A DNA stretch of 6,336 nt from Solirubrobacterales bacterium (GCA_009781575.1 WQXW01000110.1:1-6336), one strand, 5' to 3'; shown: positions 1 through 5,938, counted from the first letter of the stretch. The notes: a model not told the origin generated them from the letters alone. Made by a program: numbers and translations.

Positions 1-992
1 AGCCTCGCCGGCAGCCCCTGCGCGTCGAGCCACTCGGGGGAGCGAGCGCGTCCGGCGATCGTCGCGGTGGTGGCGATGTTGGCGTCCACGCAATCCACCG
101 CCGCCACGCTCACCGTGCGCCACCTGCCGCCCGCGGGCCGCCCGGTGCGGGGGTCGATGATGTGGTGCATCGCCTCGCCCTCCGACAGCCAGCGGCGCGC
201 GGTGATGCTGGAGGTGGCCAGGCCGCCCCCGCGGATCGCGATCGTCTGACCCGGCGCGGATGCGCCGGCGCGGTGATCGTCGGTCACCCTCACCGCCCAG
301 CCCCGCGCCGGCGCGGTGCCGGCGGTGGCGATGTCGCCGCCGATCGCCACCAGCACGCCGCAGCCCGTGGCCTCGTACACCGCGCGCGCGCCTCGATCGG
401 CGGCCCACGCCTTCGCGGTGGCGCCCAGGTCGAGCCGCACCGCGGCCGGCACCCGCACGCGGCCGCGCGCCGCGTCGATCTCGATCGCCCGCCAGCCCCC
501 CCGCGCGCGGGCGCGCAGGTCGAGCGCCGCCCCACGCTCGCGGCCCGGCGCCGCCGCGCTGCTGGCCGCCGCTCCTCTGGCCGCCGCTCCGCCGGCCGCG
601 GCCCCGCCACCGCCCGGGAGCCCGGACGGGGCGCTGGCGAGCAGGCGCCAATCGCGGTCGTATCCGGCGAGCTCCAGCGCCCAACCGACCGTGGGGTCCA
701 CGTCGCCGTCGGTCAGGCGCGCGGCGCGCAGCGCGACGCGGAGCGCGTCGATCAGGAGCCCGTCCACCGCCACCCACCGGCCCCGCGCGTCGTTGACCCG
801 CGCGAGGTCGGAGTCGGTGCGGAAGCGGCTGCACGCCAGCTCGATCGCGGCGAGCTCGCGCGTGAGGATCTCACGAGCCTGCGTGAGCGCGCGCGGCTGG
901 GTGACCCTGACCACCACCGTGGTGCTCCACGTTTCCCAGGTGGCCTCCACGGTGGCCGGCGCCGCCCCCTCCTTGGCGGCCGCTGCGCTCAC
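1..992 (-). CDS. apbE: FAD:protein FMN transferase (ApbE family), 3' end outside window
   Basis: ApbE enzymes transfer FMN from FAD to a Thr/Ser of acceptor proteins, using Mg2+. The minus strand reads 330 codons from GTG at 992 to the left edge without a stop. Family motifs appear in order: SRFRTDSDLARVN (about residues 55-67), DPTVGWALELAGYD (99-112), LDLGATAKAWAADR (187-200), the glycine/acid motif AIGGD (216-220), TSSITARRW (260-268), and HHIIDPRTGRP (276-286), followed by CVDANIATTA. Only the last few residues should be missing, since the family is usually 300-350 residues long. The GTG start overlaps the upstream stop as GTGA, which supports translational coupling; an AGGAGG-like stretch lies just upstream (about 996-1001). 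There is no signal peptide or lipobox, so it is probably cytoplasmic, unlike many lipoprotein ApbEs. A low-complexity Gly/Ala insert occupies residues about 126-150. Family assignment is firm; the acceptor is unknown. Confidence 0.93.
   Translation of the reverse strand, partial: MSAAAAKEGAAPATVEATWETWSTTVVVRVTQPRALTQAREILTRELAAIELACSRFRTDSDLARVNDARGRWVAVDGLLIDALRVALRAARLTDGDVDPTVGWALELAGYDRDWRLLASAPSGLPGGGGAAAGGAAARGAAASSAAAPGRERGAALDLRARARGGWRAIEIDAARGRVRVPAAVRLDLGATAKAWAADRGARAVYEATGCGVLVAIGGDIATAGTAPARGWAVRVTDDHRAGASAPGQTIAIRGGGLATSSITARRWLSEGEAMHHIIDPRTGRPAGGRWRTVSVAAVDCVDANIATTATIAGRARSPEWLDAQGLPAR
562..591 (-). repeat. In-frame 15-base tandem repeat within apbE
   Basis: On the plus strand CTGGCCGCCGCTCCT (562-576) is followed by a copy differing at one base (577-591). 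It encodes part of the Gly/Ala-rich insert of ApbE (G-A-A-A-R/G-A-A-A-S), between the DPTVG region and the central flavin-binding motifs. Because the unit is five codons, copy changes would keep the frame. Confidence 0.6.
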
Positions 993-1474
993 GAGCCTCC
1001 GGAGGTGACCGGCGCTTCGGGCGCCGCCTGCTGTTCGGCGGGCGGCGTGGTTTGAGCCGGTGGCGCGGTTTGAGCGGGTGTCTGTTCGGAGCCGGCGGCC
1101 GGCGGGGCCTGTTCGGAGCTGGCCGCGGGAGGGGTGCCCTGCGCGCTGGCTTCGCCGCTCGGTTCGCTGGAGCCCTGTTCGGGGGGAGCCTGGGGCGCGC
1201 CCAGCGAGCGCGACGATTCTTCTTCGGAGTGGCCCGCCGATTCGCCCGACTGCGAGCGGGGGCTCGAGCTGGAGCTCGTGCGCGAGTGCGAGGCGCTCCC
1301 CGCGGCGCCGCCGCCACGGGCGCTCCCGTGGTGGAGCGTCTTGCCGGGGAACGCGTTGGCGGCCAGCGCGGTGAAGAGGCCGGTGGCCGCGACGCTCGCG
1401 CCGATCACCCAGCGGTTCGCGGCGGAGAGCCTGCGCAGGGCCGCGTCGCGCGCGCGGCTCGAGTGGATGCTCAT
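989..1474 (-). CDS. Small single-pass membrane protein with Pro/Ser/Glu/Gln-rich tail, upstream of apbE
   Basis: This is a 161-residue protein of unknown function. A basic N-terminus (RARDAALRRLSAANR) precedes one hydrophobic segment, residues about 22-41 (WVIGASVAATGLFTALAANA), followed by AFPGKT. The remaining ~110 residues are low complexity: first Ser/Gly-rich with Arg, then repeats of Pro, Ala, Gln, Glu and Thr. By the positive-inside rule the tail should be outside the membrane. The ATG at 1474 has an AAAGGCGAG ribosome-binding-like sequence at 1481-1489, six bases away. The stop overlaps the GTG start of apbE. I recall similar short 'anchor + FPGKT + disordered tail' proteins next to ApbE and ferric-reductase-like membrane proteins in Solirubrobacterales, which would make it a partner in a flavin/electron-transfer system; that link is inference. 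Thr/Ser are abundant in the tail, but I see no recognised flavinylation motif. Confidence 0.75.
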   Translation of the reverse strand: MSIHSSRARDAALRRLSAANRWVIGASVAATGLFTALAANAFPGKTLHHGSARGGGAAGSASHSRTSSSSSPRSQSGESAGHSEEESSRSLGAPQAPPEQGSSEPSGEASAQGTPPAASSEQAPPAAGSEQTPAQTAPPAQTTPPAEQQAAPEAPVTSGGS

Positions 1475-1579
1475 CTCATACTCGCCTTTGCTCGAGAAAC
1501 AGTGTGCACGGAGGGTTCGAGGATCACACAGGATTCCAAAGCACCCGCAAGAGCTCGGTAAATGCGGGGTGAGAAGTTC

Positions 1580-1896
1580 CTAATTCCTTGGGGCGGTGAG
1601 CAGCGCATGATCCCGCGCGGCGACCCGCGCGGCCTGCCAGTGCAGCCACGCGGCGAAGTCGGGGACGAACACGATCGCGAGCACCAGCCCGCCCAGTTGC
1701 CCGCGTAGTAGCGCACGAAGCGGTAGCCGGTGCTGCCCATCTTGAGCGCGAGCGGCCCGATCAGGAGCATCCCCACGAACAGGTGCACCCAGAGGAGCGT
1801 GCGCAGCTGCAGGAGCGTGACGCCGATCACAGCGAGCAGCGGCAGCAGCAGCGCCCCCGCGACGGTGGTCAGCTGGCCGTTGCCCTCGGTGCCCAT
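1580..1896 (-). pseudogene. Broken multi-pass membrane protein (internal deletion with frame change)
   Basis: From ATG 1896 one frame reads EGNGQLTTVAGALLLPLL, a first membrane helix (residues about 12-30), a second helix LLWVHLFVGMLLIGPLALK (34-52), and the motif STGYRFVRYYAGN. From there the frame turns into Ser/Cys/Arg-rich nonsense. A different frame becomes sensible at about 1696: LGGLVLAIVFVPDFAAWLHW, a third hydrophobic helix, then a short tail and TAG at 1580-1582. As I recall the family, intact members continue after RYY with a GPP segment and further His-containing helices before a similar last helix. If so, roughly the middle third to half of the gene is gone and the ends are out of frame. 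Longer starts are possible at 1956 (ATG) or 1989 (GTG); none has a clear ribosome-binding site. It lies upstream of the ApbE pair on the same strand and was probably part of that operon. A sequencing or assembly error is the main alternative. Confidence 0.55.
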
Positions 1897-1978
1897 CGCC
1901 GCGATGGTGGTTGGGCTTCCTAAACGAATGATCAGGGGCGAGATGAGAAAGCTCATCGAAACTGGTGGGGCCGGTGCG

Positions 1979-2011
1979 GTGACAAACACCCGCGCGGCGC
2001 GGCTCTATGCT
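1979..2011 (+). promoter_or_regulatory. Weak candidate promoter for the two-component operon
   Basis: GTGACA at 1979-1984 resembles a -35 box and TATGCT at 2006-2011 a -10 box, but the 21-base spacing is longer than the usual 16-19. The TATGCT is one of few AT-containing stretches in the 154-base gap between the divergent genes. A start near 2018 would give a leader of about 30 bases before ATG 2051. The gap also holds a small inverted repeat, GATGAG-AAAG-CTCATC (1942-1957), which could be an operator or chance. Confidence 0.25.
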
Positions 2012-2050
2012 CACCCGAAGATGGCGGGTGCCGTGATTGCGGATCGGGGC

Positions 2051-2734
2051 ATGGCCACCTCGATCCTGGTGATCGAGGATGAGCCGGGCATCGTCGACTT
2101 CCTGCGCCGCGGGCTGGCGGCGGAGGGGTTCCACGTCGAGACCGAGGGGGATGGCGAGCGGGGCGAGCGGCGCGCGTTGCGCGAGGGGTTCGACATGGTG
2201 GTGCTGGATCTGATGCTGCCGGGGCGCGACGGGCTGGAGGTGCTGGAGTCGTTGCAGCGCGCCAAGCCGGCGCTGCCGGTGATCGTGCTGACCGCGCGGG
2301 GCGAGCTCGAGGATCGTCTGGCCGGGCTGGAGGCGGGCGCGGTGGATTACCTGATCAAGCCGTTCTCGCTGGCCGAGCTGATCGCGCGGATCCGCGCGCA
2401 GCTTCGCGCGCAGGCGCGCGCGTCCACGACCACGCTGCGCGCGGAGGGGATCGAGCTGAATCTGCTCACTCGCAGGGCGCGGCGGGGCGAGAAGGAGATC
2501 CCGCTGTCGGCCACCGAGTTCGAGCTGCTGGCCCACCTGTTGCGCCACCGCGGCGAAGTGCTCACACGCGAGCAGATCCTGAGCGCGGTGTGGGGCTACA
2601 GCCACGACCCCGCGACCAACGTGGTGGACGTGTACATCGGGTATCTGCGGCGCAAGCTGTCCACGCGCGAGGGCGGTCCGGCGCCGATCTTCACGGTGCG
2701 CTCGGTGGGCTACCGGCTGGGCCATGCGCGTTGA
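2051..2734 (+). CDS. Two-component response regulator, OmpR/PhoB family
   Basis: This 227-residue DNA-binding regulator is switched by phosphorylation from the adjacent kinase. The receiver domain covers residues about 3-118: acidic pocket IEDE (8-11), phospho-acceptor Asp53 in MVVLDLMLPGRDG, Thr81 in VLTAR, and Lys103 in YLIKPF. The C-terminal winged helix (about 128-225) shows the usual OmpR features: LSATEFELLAHLLRHRGEVLTREQIL, WGY, then VDVYIGYLRRKL and FTVRSVGYRL. Length and layout are normal. ATG 2051 is chosen because the hydrophobic first strand (SILVIED) follows directly, as in the family; a GGGG lies very close upstream. ATG 2021 would add ten residues (MAGAVIADRG) and cannot be excluded, since the frame is open further upstream. 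The 3' end overlaps the kinase gene by 11 bases. Targets are not shown by the sequence; the divergent redox genes are a natural guess. Confidence 0.95.
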   Translation: MATSILVIEDEPGIVDFLRRGLAAEGFHVETEGDGERGERRALREGFDMVVLDLMLPGRDGLEVLESLQRAKPALPVIVLTARGELEDRLAGLEAGAVDYLIKPFSLAELIARIRAQLRAQARASTTTLRAEGIELNLLTRRARRGEKEIPLSATEFELLAHLLRHRGEVLTREQILSAVWGYSHDPATNVVDVYIGYLRRKLSTREGGPAPIFTVRSVGYRLGHAR

Positions 2735-4322
2735 GCGGCTGGTGCCGGGCGGGTTGCGCTGGCGGCTGGCCGCGTGGGTCGCGCTGGTGGTGGTGCTCTC
2801 ATCGGCGATCACGTTCGTGGCGGTGTATCGCGGGACCGCCACCCAGCTGCGCCGCCAGATCGACAAGGAGCTGGCGGGCGACTCCAGCGAGCTGGAGCAC
2901 GCGATCTCCGCGCCCGGCCACCGCTCGCCGCGTGAGGTGGTGGAGGCGGCGGATCGGTACATCAGCGGGCAGCCGTTCAGCGCCGGATCGACGCTGCTGT
3001 TCGCGGTGATCCCCGGTGGGGGCACCGCCACCAACCGCCCGGAGCTGTTCACGCGCGGCCGTCCCGACAACGGCGAGACCGCCGCCCAGCAGGCGCACGA
3101 GGATCGCAGCGCGCAGCGGCTGCTGGGCACCCGCTACGGCTACTCGACCTTCAACCTGCCCGACTCCGGCGAGGTGCGGTTGCTGAAGCGCAGCGTGGTC
3201 CTCTCCTCCGGGCTTCCCGCCACGGTGGGGGTGGCGGAGCCGCTGGACAGCGTGAGCGCGGCCCAGAGCGGCGTGGCGCGCGCGTTCATCCTCGCCGCGA
3301 TCCTCACGCTCGCGGGCGCGCTGCTGAGCGCGTACGTGATCGGCACCCGCTTCTCCGCTCCCCTGCGCCGCATGGCCGCGGTGGCGGCGCGCGTGGACGC
3401 CGGCGATCTCCATCCGCGCATCCACGGCACCGGGGGCGCGAGCCGCGAGATGCGCGTGCTGGCGGAGGCGTTCAACCACATGCTGGACCGGCTGACCGAG
3501 GCGTTTGCGGCGCAGCGCGCGTTCGTGGCGGACGCCTCGCACGAGCTGCGCACGCCGCTCACCGTGGTGCGGGGGCAGCTCGAAGTGCTGGCCGCCCAGC
3601 GGGAGCCCTCCGCGCCCGAGGTGCAGCGCGTGACCGATCTGGTGCAGTCGGAGGTGGCGCGCATCGGGCGCCTGGTCGAGGACCTGCTGCTGCTGGCCAA
3701 GGCGGAGCAGGGAGAGTTCCTGCGCACGCAGCCGCTCGAGCTCGAGCCCTTCGTGGCGGAGCTCTGGCAGGGGGCGAAGATGCTGGCGGAGCGGCGCTTC
3801 GAGCTGGGCGAGGTACCCTCCGGCACCGTGCAGGCCGATCCCGACCGTCTGACCCAGGCGCTGCGCAACCTGCTGGCCAACGCCGTGGAGCACACCGCCG
3901 AGCCCGGCGGGCTCGTGCGTCTGTCACTCGACACACCCGCGGCCGGCCGGGTGCGGTTCGCGGTCGAGGACGACGGCCCCGGGATCCCGGCCGAGCACCG
4001 CGAGCTGGTGTTCGACCGCTTCCAGCGCACCGATCGCGCGCGCGACCGCGCCTCCGGCGGCACCGGGCTGGGCCTCGCGATCGTGCGCGCGATCGCCGAG
4101 GCGCACGGCGGCACGGTGCGCGCCGGCCAGGCGCGCGGCGGCGGCGGCGGCGCGCGCATCGAGCTCGAACTGCCCGGCTTCATCCCCGCGCGGCCCGCGC
4201 CCACGGGGGGCGGGCTGGTCGTGGGAACCCCGGGCGCGGGTGCACCGGCGGCGAGCCCGCCGGTGGGCGCGGCACACAGCCGTCCGCCCGCGGGCACCCG
4301 GGGTGGGGGAGGGCAGGGGTGA
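2724..4322 (+). CDS. Membrane sensor histidine kinase with HAMP domain
   Basis: This 532-residue kinase is the partner of the preceding regulator. Two membrane helices (about 14-36 and 184-206) flank an extracytoplasmic region of about 147 residues with no domain I recognise. A HAMP linker follows (207-260). Next is the dimerisation/phosphoacceptor domain with FVADASHELRTPLT, where His273 is the phosphorylated residue. The ATPase domain has the N box (RNLLANAVEH, Asn386), G1 (EDDGPGIP, 415-422), F box (VFDRFQR) and G2 (GGTGLGLAIV, 445-454). All catalytic motifs are intact. The normal domain end is near ELELPG (480-485); about 47 more residues rich in Gly, Pro and Ala extend to the stop, which is unusual. 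ATG 2724 overlaps the regulator's stop by 11 bases, and the kinase stop overlaps the next gene's GTG by 4, so all three genes are probably co-translated. The signal sensed is unknown. Confidence 0.95.
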   Translation: MRVERLVPGGLRWRLAAWVALVVVLSSAITFVAVYRGTATQLRRQIDKELAGDSSELEHAISAPGHRSPREVVEAADRYISGQPFSAGSTLLFAVIPGGGTATNRPELFTRGRPDNGETAAQQAHEDRSAQRLLGTRYGYSTFNLPDSGEVRLLKRSVVLSSGLPATVGVAEPLDSVSAAQSGVARAFILAAILTLAGALLSAYVIGTRFSAPLRRMAAVAARVDAGDLHPRIHGTGGASREMRVLAEAFNHMLDRLTEAFAAQRAFVADASHELRTPLTVVRGQLEVLAAQREPSAPEVQRVTDLVQSEVARIGRLVEDLLLLAKAEQGEFLRTQPLELEPFVAELWQGAKMLAERRFELGEVPSGTVQADPDRLTQALRNLLANAVEHTAEPGGLVRLSLDTPAAGRVRFAVEDDGPGIPAEHRELVFDRFQRTDRARDRASGGTGLGLAIVRAIAEAHGGTVRAGQARGGGGGARIELELPGFIPARPAPTGGGLVVGTPGAGAPAASPPVGAAHSRPPAGTRGGGGQG

Positions 4323-5449
4323 GCGCGCCCCAGACGCGTGCGCCCCGCGGGGCCCACCCCGGCCCGGGGAGGAGTGAGCGGGAGCGGGCGGCGCGCCGCC
4401 GGCGCCTGGCGGTGCGGCGCAGGCGCGCGGCGATGCTCGCGGTGCTCGCCGCGGTGGCGCTCATTGCCCTGATCGTGTCGCTGGGCGGCGGCGGCGGGCG
4501 CGGCGGCGGGCGCGGCGGCCGGCGCGCGCTGGGGGCGCGGCGGGCCGGCGCCACGCGCGGCGGGCCCGGGGCCGAATCCACGCCCCCGGCGCTGGGCGTG
4601 AGGGTGGTGGGCACGCTGCCCGTGGCGCTCCAGGACGCGGCCGCGGCGACGCTGCCCGACGGGCGCGTGGTGCTCCTCGGCGGGCTCGACGCGAGCGATG
4701 TGTCGACCGCGGCGGTGAGTGTGCTGGCCGGCGGGCGCAGCGCCCCGCTCACCACCCTCCCGGAGCCGCAACACGACGCGGCGGCGGTCACGCTCGGTGA
4801 CAACGTGTACCTCTTCGGCGGCGGGCAGGTGGAATCGTATTCGCACATCCTGGGGCTCGAACCGGGGGCGGCGCGCGTGCGCGAAGCGGGAACCCTGCCC
4901 GGGCCGGCGTCCGACGTGGCGGCGGCCAGCGTCGGCCAGAGCGCGTACGTGGTGGGCGGCTACGACGGCGTGAGCGCGCTCGATCAGATCCTCGCATGGC
5001 GTCCCGGGCAGGCGCCGGTCGTGGCGGCGCGTCTGCCGGGCGGTCTGCGCTACGCCGCGGTGGCGGCAGTGGAAGGGCGCGTGATCATCGCGGGGGGCTC
5101 CGAAGGGGAAGTGGCGCGAGACGCGATCCTGAGCTTCGACCCCGTGCACGGCACGGTGCGCCAGATCGGAAGGCTGCCCCAACCGCTGACGCACGCGGCC
5201 GCGGTCACGCTGGGGCGCTGGGTATACGTGATCGGCGGGAGGGGCGCCGCGCAGAGCTCGCAATCCTCCGCGATCGTCGCGATCGACCCACGCACCGGCG
5301 CCACGCGCCCGGCGGGACGGCTTCCATCCCCCCTCTCCGACATGTCGGCCGCGCGCGCGGGCGGGGGCATACTGCTCGCCGGCGGCCAGAGCCCCGAGGG
5401 CACCAGCGCGGGGATCCTCGAGCTCGAACCGCGCGCCGCGGCCCGTTAG
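4319..5449 (+). CDS. Membrane-anchored six-repeat Kelch-type beta-propeller protein
   Basis: This 376-residue protein has a very basic cytoplasmic N-terminus (RERAARRRRLAVRRRR, 21-36), one membrane helix (about 37-55) and a Gly/Arg-rich linker (56-90). Six repeats of about 46-49 residues follow. Each begins with an LP turn (near 100, 147, 193, 239, 286, 335), has an Ala-rich strand ('DAAAATL', 'THAAAVTL'), then a hydrophobic strand ending in the Kelch glycine pair (VVLLGG, VYLFGG, AYVVGG, VIIAGG, VYVIGG, ILLAGG) and a closing strand such as ILxxxP. Six repeats would close a six-bladed propeller, predicted outside the membrane. GTG 4319 is chosen because it overlaps the kinase stop (GTGA) and has a GGGGGAGGG ribosome-binding site at 4305-4313. 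A start at ATG 4433 would discard the basic segment. It shares the operon of a two-component system, suggesting a role as sensor partner or in regulated surface binding. No catalytic residues are evident, so enzyme activity (for example oxidase) is not supported. Confidence 0.88.
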   Translation: MSAPQTRAPRGAHPGPGRSERERAARRRRLAVRRRRAAMLAVLAAVALIALIVSLGGGGGRGGGRGGRRALGARRAGATRGGPGAESTPPALGVRVVGTLPVALQDAAAATLPDGRVVLLGGLDASDVSTAAVSVLAGGRSAPLTTLPEPQHDAAAVTLGDNVYLFGGGQVESYSHILGLEPGAARVREAGTLPGPASDVAAASVGQSAYVVGGYDGVSALDQILAWRPGQAPVVAARLPGGLRYAAVAAVEGRVIIAGGSEGEVARDAILSFDPVHGTVRQIGRLPQPLTHAAAVTLGRWVYVIGGRGAAQSSQSSAIVAIDPRTGATRPAGRLPSPLSDMSAARAGGGILLAGGQSPEGTSAGILELEPRAAAR

Positions 5450-5468
5450 CCGGGTGCGTCGGCGTCCA

Positions 5469-5503
5469 GCGCCCGCAAAATGCGCGGGCGCCGTGGCGCC
5501 CGC
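5469..5503 (+). terminator. Overlapping GC hairpins after the Kelch gene
   Basis: Twenty bases after the Kelch stop, the arm GCGCCCGC (5469-5476) can pair with GCGGGCGC (5484-5491) around an AAAATGC loop. The same middle arm, as GCGGGCGCC (5484-5492), can instead pair with GGCGCCCGC (5495-5503). The two hairpins exclude each other. There is no U-run after them, so this is not a classical intrinsic terminator. U-less terminators have been proposed in high-GC actinobacteria, and the position right after the operon fits that role. Confidence 0.4.
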
Positions 5504-5548
5504 TCCCAGCGGTGTCGGTCGAGCGCCCGAGCTCCGGCCGTGTCGTGT

Positions 5549-5594
5549 TTTGTTTTGAGGATTGGTTCCGCGCGGAAGGAATCCTCAAAACAAA
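5549..5594. repeat. 46-base nested palindrome with AT-rich arms
   Basis: TTTGTTTTGAGGATT (5549-5563) is perfectly inverted as AATCCTCAAAACAAA (5580-5594). The centre holds a second perfect palindrome, TTCCGCGCGGAA (5566-5577), separated from the outer arms by mismatched GG on each side. The whole is symmetric about 5571.5. The arms are strikingly AT-rich compared with the surrounding DNA. There is no U-run outside the hairpin, so it does not look like a standard terminator. It could be a dispersed genomic repeat, a protein-binding or recombination site, or a transcript-end hairpin. Confidence 0.7.
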
Positions 5595-5674
5595 TCCCCC
5601 AACGGCCCCTCCGACAGGTGTGTGCGGGCTCGATAGGAGCACGCAGCTCGTGCCACACGCAGGCGCCCGGAGCG
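5595..5674. other. Non-coding leader between palindrome and toxin-antitoxin promoter
   Basis: No convincing gene is seen here. The only structure noted is a small hairpin GCACG-CAGCT-CGTGC (5639-5653), loosely flanked by GTGTG (5618-5622) and CACAC (5654-5658). No good -35 box is visible at the distance expected from the downstream -10 candidates. Confidence 0.4.
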
Positions 5675-5692
5675 GTATAACCCGGTTATACT
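5675..5692 (+). promoter_or_regulatory. mazEF promoter -10 box inside a palindromic operator
   Basis: GTATAACC-C-GGTTATAC (5675-5691) is a perfect 8+1+8 palindrome. Its right half contains TATACT (5687-5692), one base from the TATAAT consensus, and its left half contains TATAAC (5676-5681), also usable as a -10 box. The antitoxin GTG is at 5702. Ribbon-helix-helix antitoxins usually bind such palindromes and repress their own promoter, so this is a likely operator. With TATACT as -10, transcription would start about 5698-5700, giving a nearly leaderless mRNA. Confidence 0.6.
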
Positions 5693-5701
5693 GGTGGTGG
5701 T

Positions 5702-5938
5702 GTGAAGACGGCGATCTCACTTCCCGACGACACGTTCGAGCGAGTTGAGCGCGCCGCGGCCAAGTTGGGCGTGTCCCGGAGCGAGTTCTTTGCTCGCGCG
5801 GCGGAGCGCTGGCTCGCCACGCTCGAGGAGGAGCAGACGACCGAGGCCATCAACCGCGCCATCGCGGCACTGCCCGACGACAGCGCGTTCACGACCGCGG
5901 CTGCGGCGTCGCTCGTGGGCGCCCCCGATCGTTCGTGA
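5702..5938 (+). CDS. mazE: MazE-type ribbon-helix-helix antitoxin
   Basis: This is a 78-residue antitoxin. The N-terminus MKTAISLPDDTFERVERAAAK gives the short DNA-binding strand (2-7) and first helix (about 9-22); GVSRSEFFARAAERWL (23-38) gives the turn and second helix. This is the ribbon-helix-helix fold of many actinobacterial MazE-like antitoxins. The C-terminal half (about 40-78), acidic then Ala-rich, would be the flexible part that wraps and blocks the toxin. Start is GTG 5702; the preceding GGTGGTGG is at best a weak ribosome-binding site, and the promoter geometry suggests a leaderless or very short leader. The gene probably represses itself through the palindrome at 5675-5691. Its stop TGA (5936-5938) lies in the first copy of a 20-base tandem repeat. 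The last residues, PDRS, are repeated in the mini-ORF that follows. Confidence 0.88.
   Translation: MKTAISLPDDTFERVERAAAKLGVSRSEFFARAAERWLATLEEEQTTEAINRAIAALPDDSAFTTAAAASLVGAPDRS

Noticed and set aside
162..1055. Plus-strand open frames of 230-300 codons over the left end
   Set aside because: The minus strand here encodes unmistakable ApbE motifs; the plus-strand products are Arg/Ala/Pro-rich shadows.
1730..2050. Upstream extension of the response regulator frame by over 100 codons
   Set aside because: The added residues do not belong to any receiver domain and are antisense to the membrane protein remnant; the receiver fold begins right after ATG 2051.
3140..5263. Long open frame of about 700 codons on the minus strand opposite the kinase and Kelch genes
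   Set aside because: It is antisense to two genes with clear domain motifs. Its translation is Arg/Ala/Pro/His-rich low complexity with no motif, as expected from a shadow frame in very GC-rich DNA.
5549..5594. Classical intrinsic terminator
   Set aside because: The hairpin is strong but the T-rich stretch lies within or before the 5' arm and the sequence after the 3' arm is TCCCCC, so no U-run follows on the plus strand; on the minus strand the stretch after the hairpin is short and mixed.
5595..5674. tRNA or small RNA gene in the spacer before mazEF
   Set aside because: Only a 5-bp hairpin and a loose outer pairing are found; there is no cloverleaf, T-loop motif or CCA end.
4996..5748. 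Plus-strand open frame of 250 codons overlapping the Kelch gene and the spacer
   Set aside because: It is out of frame with the Kelch repeats, Arg/Gly-rich and without motifs; the part over the spacer simply reads through the palindrome.
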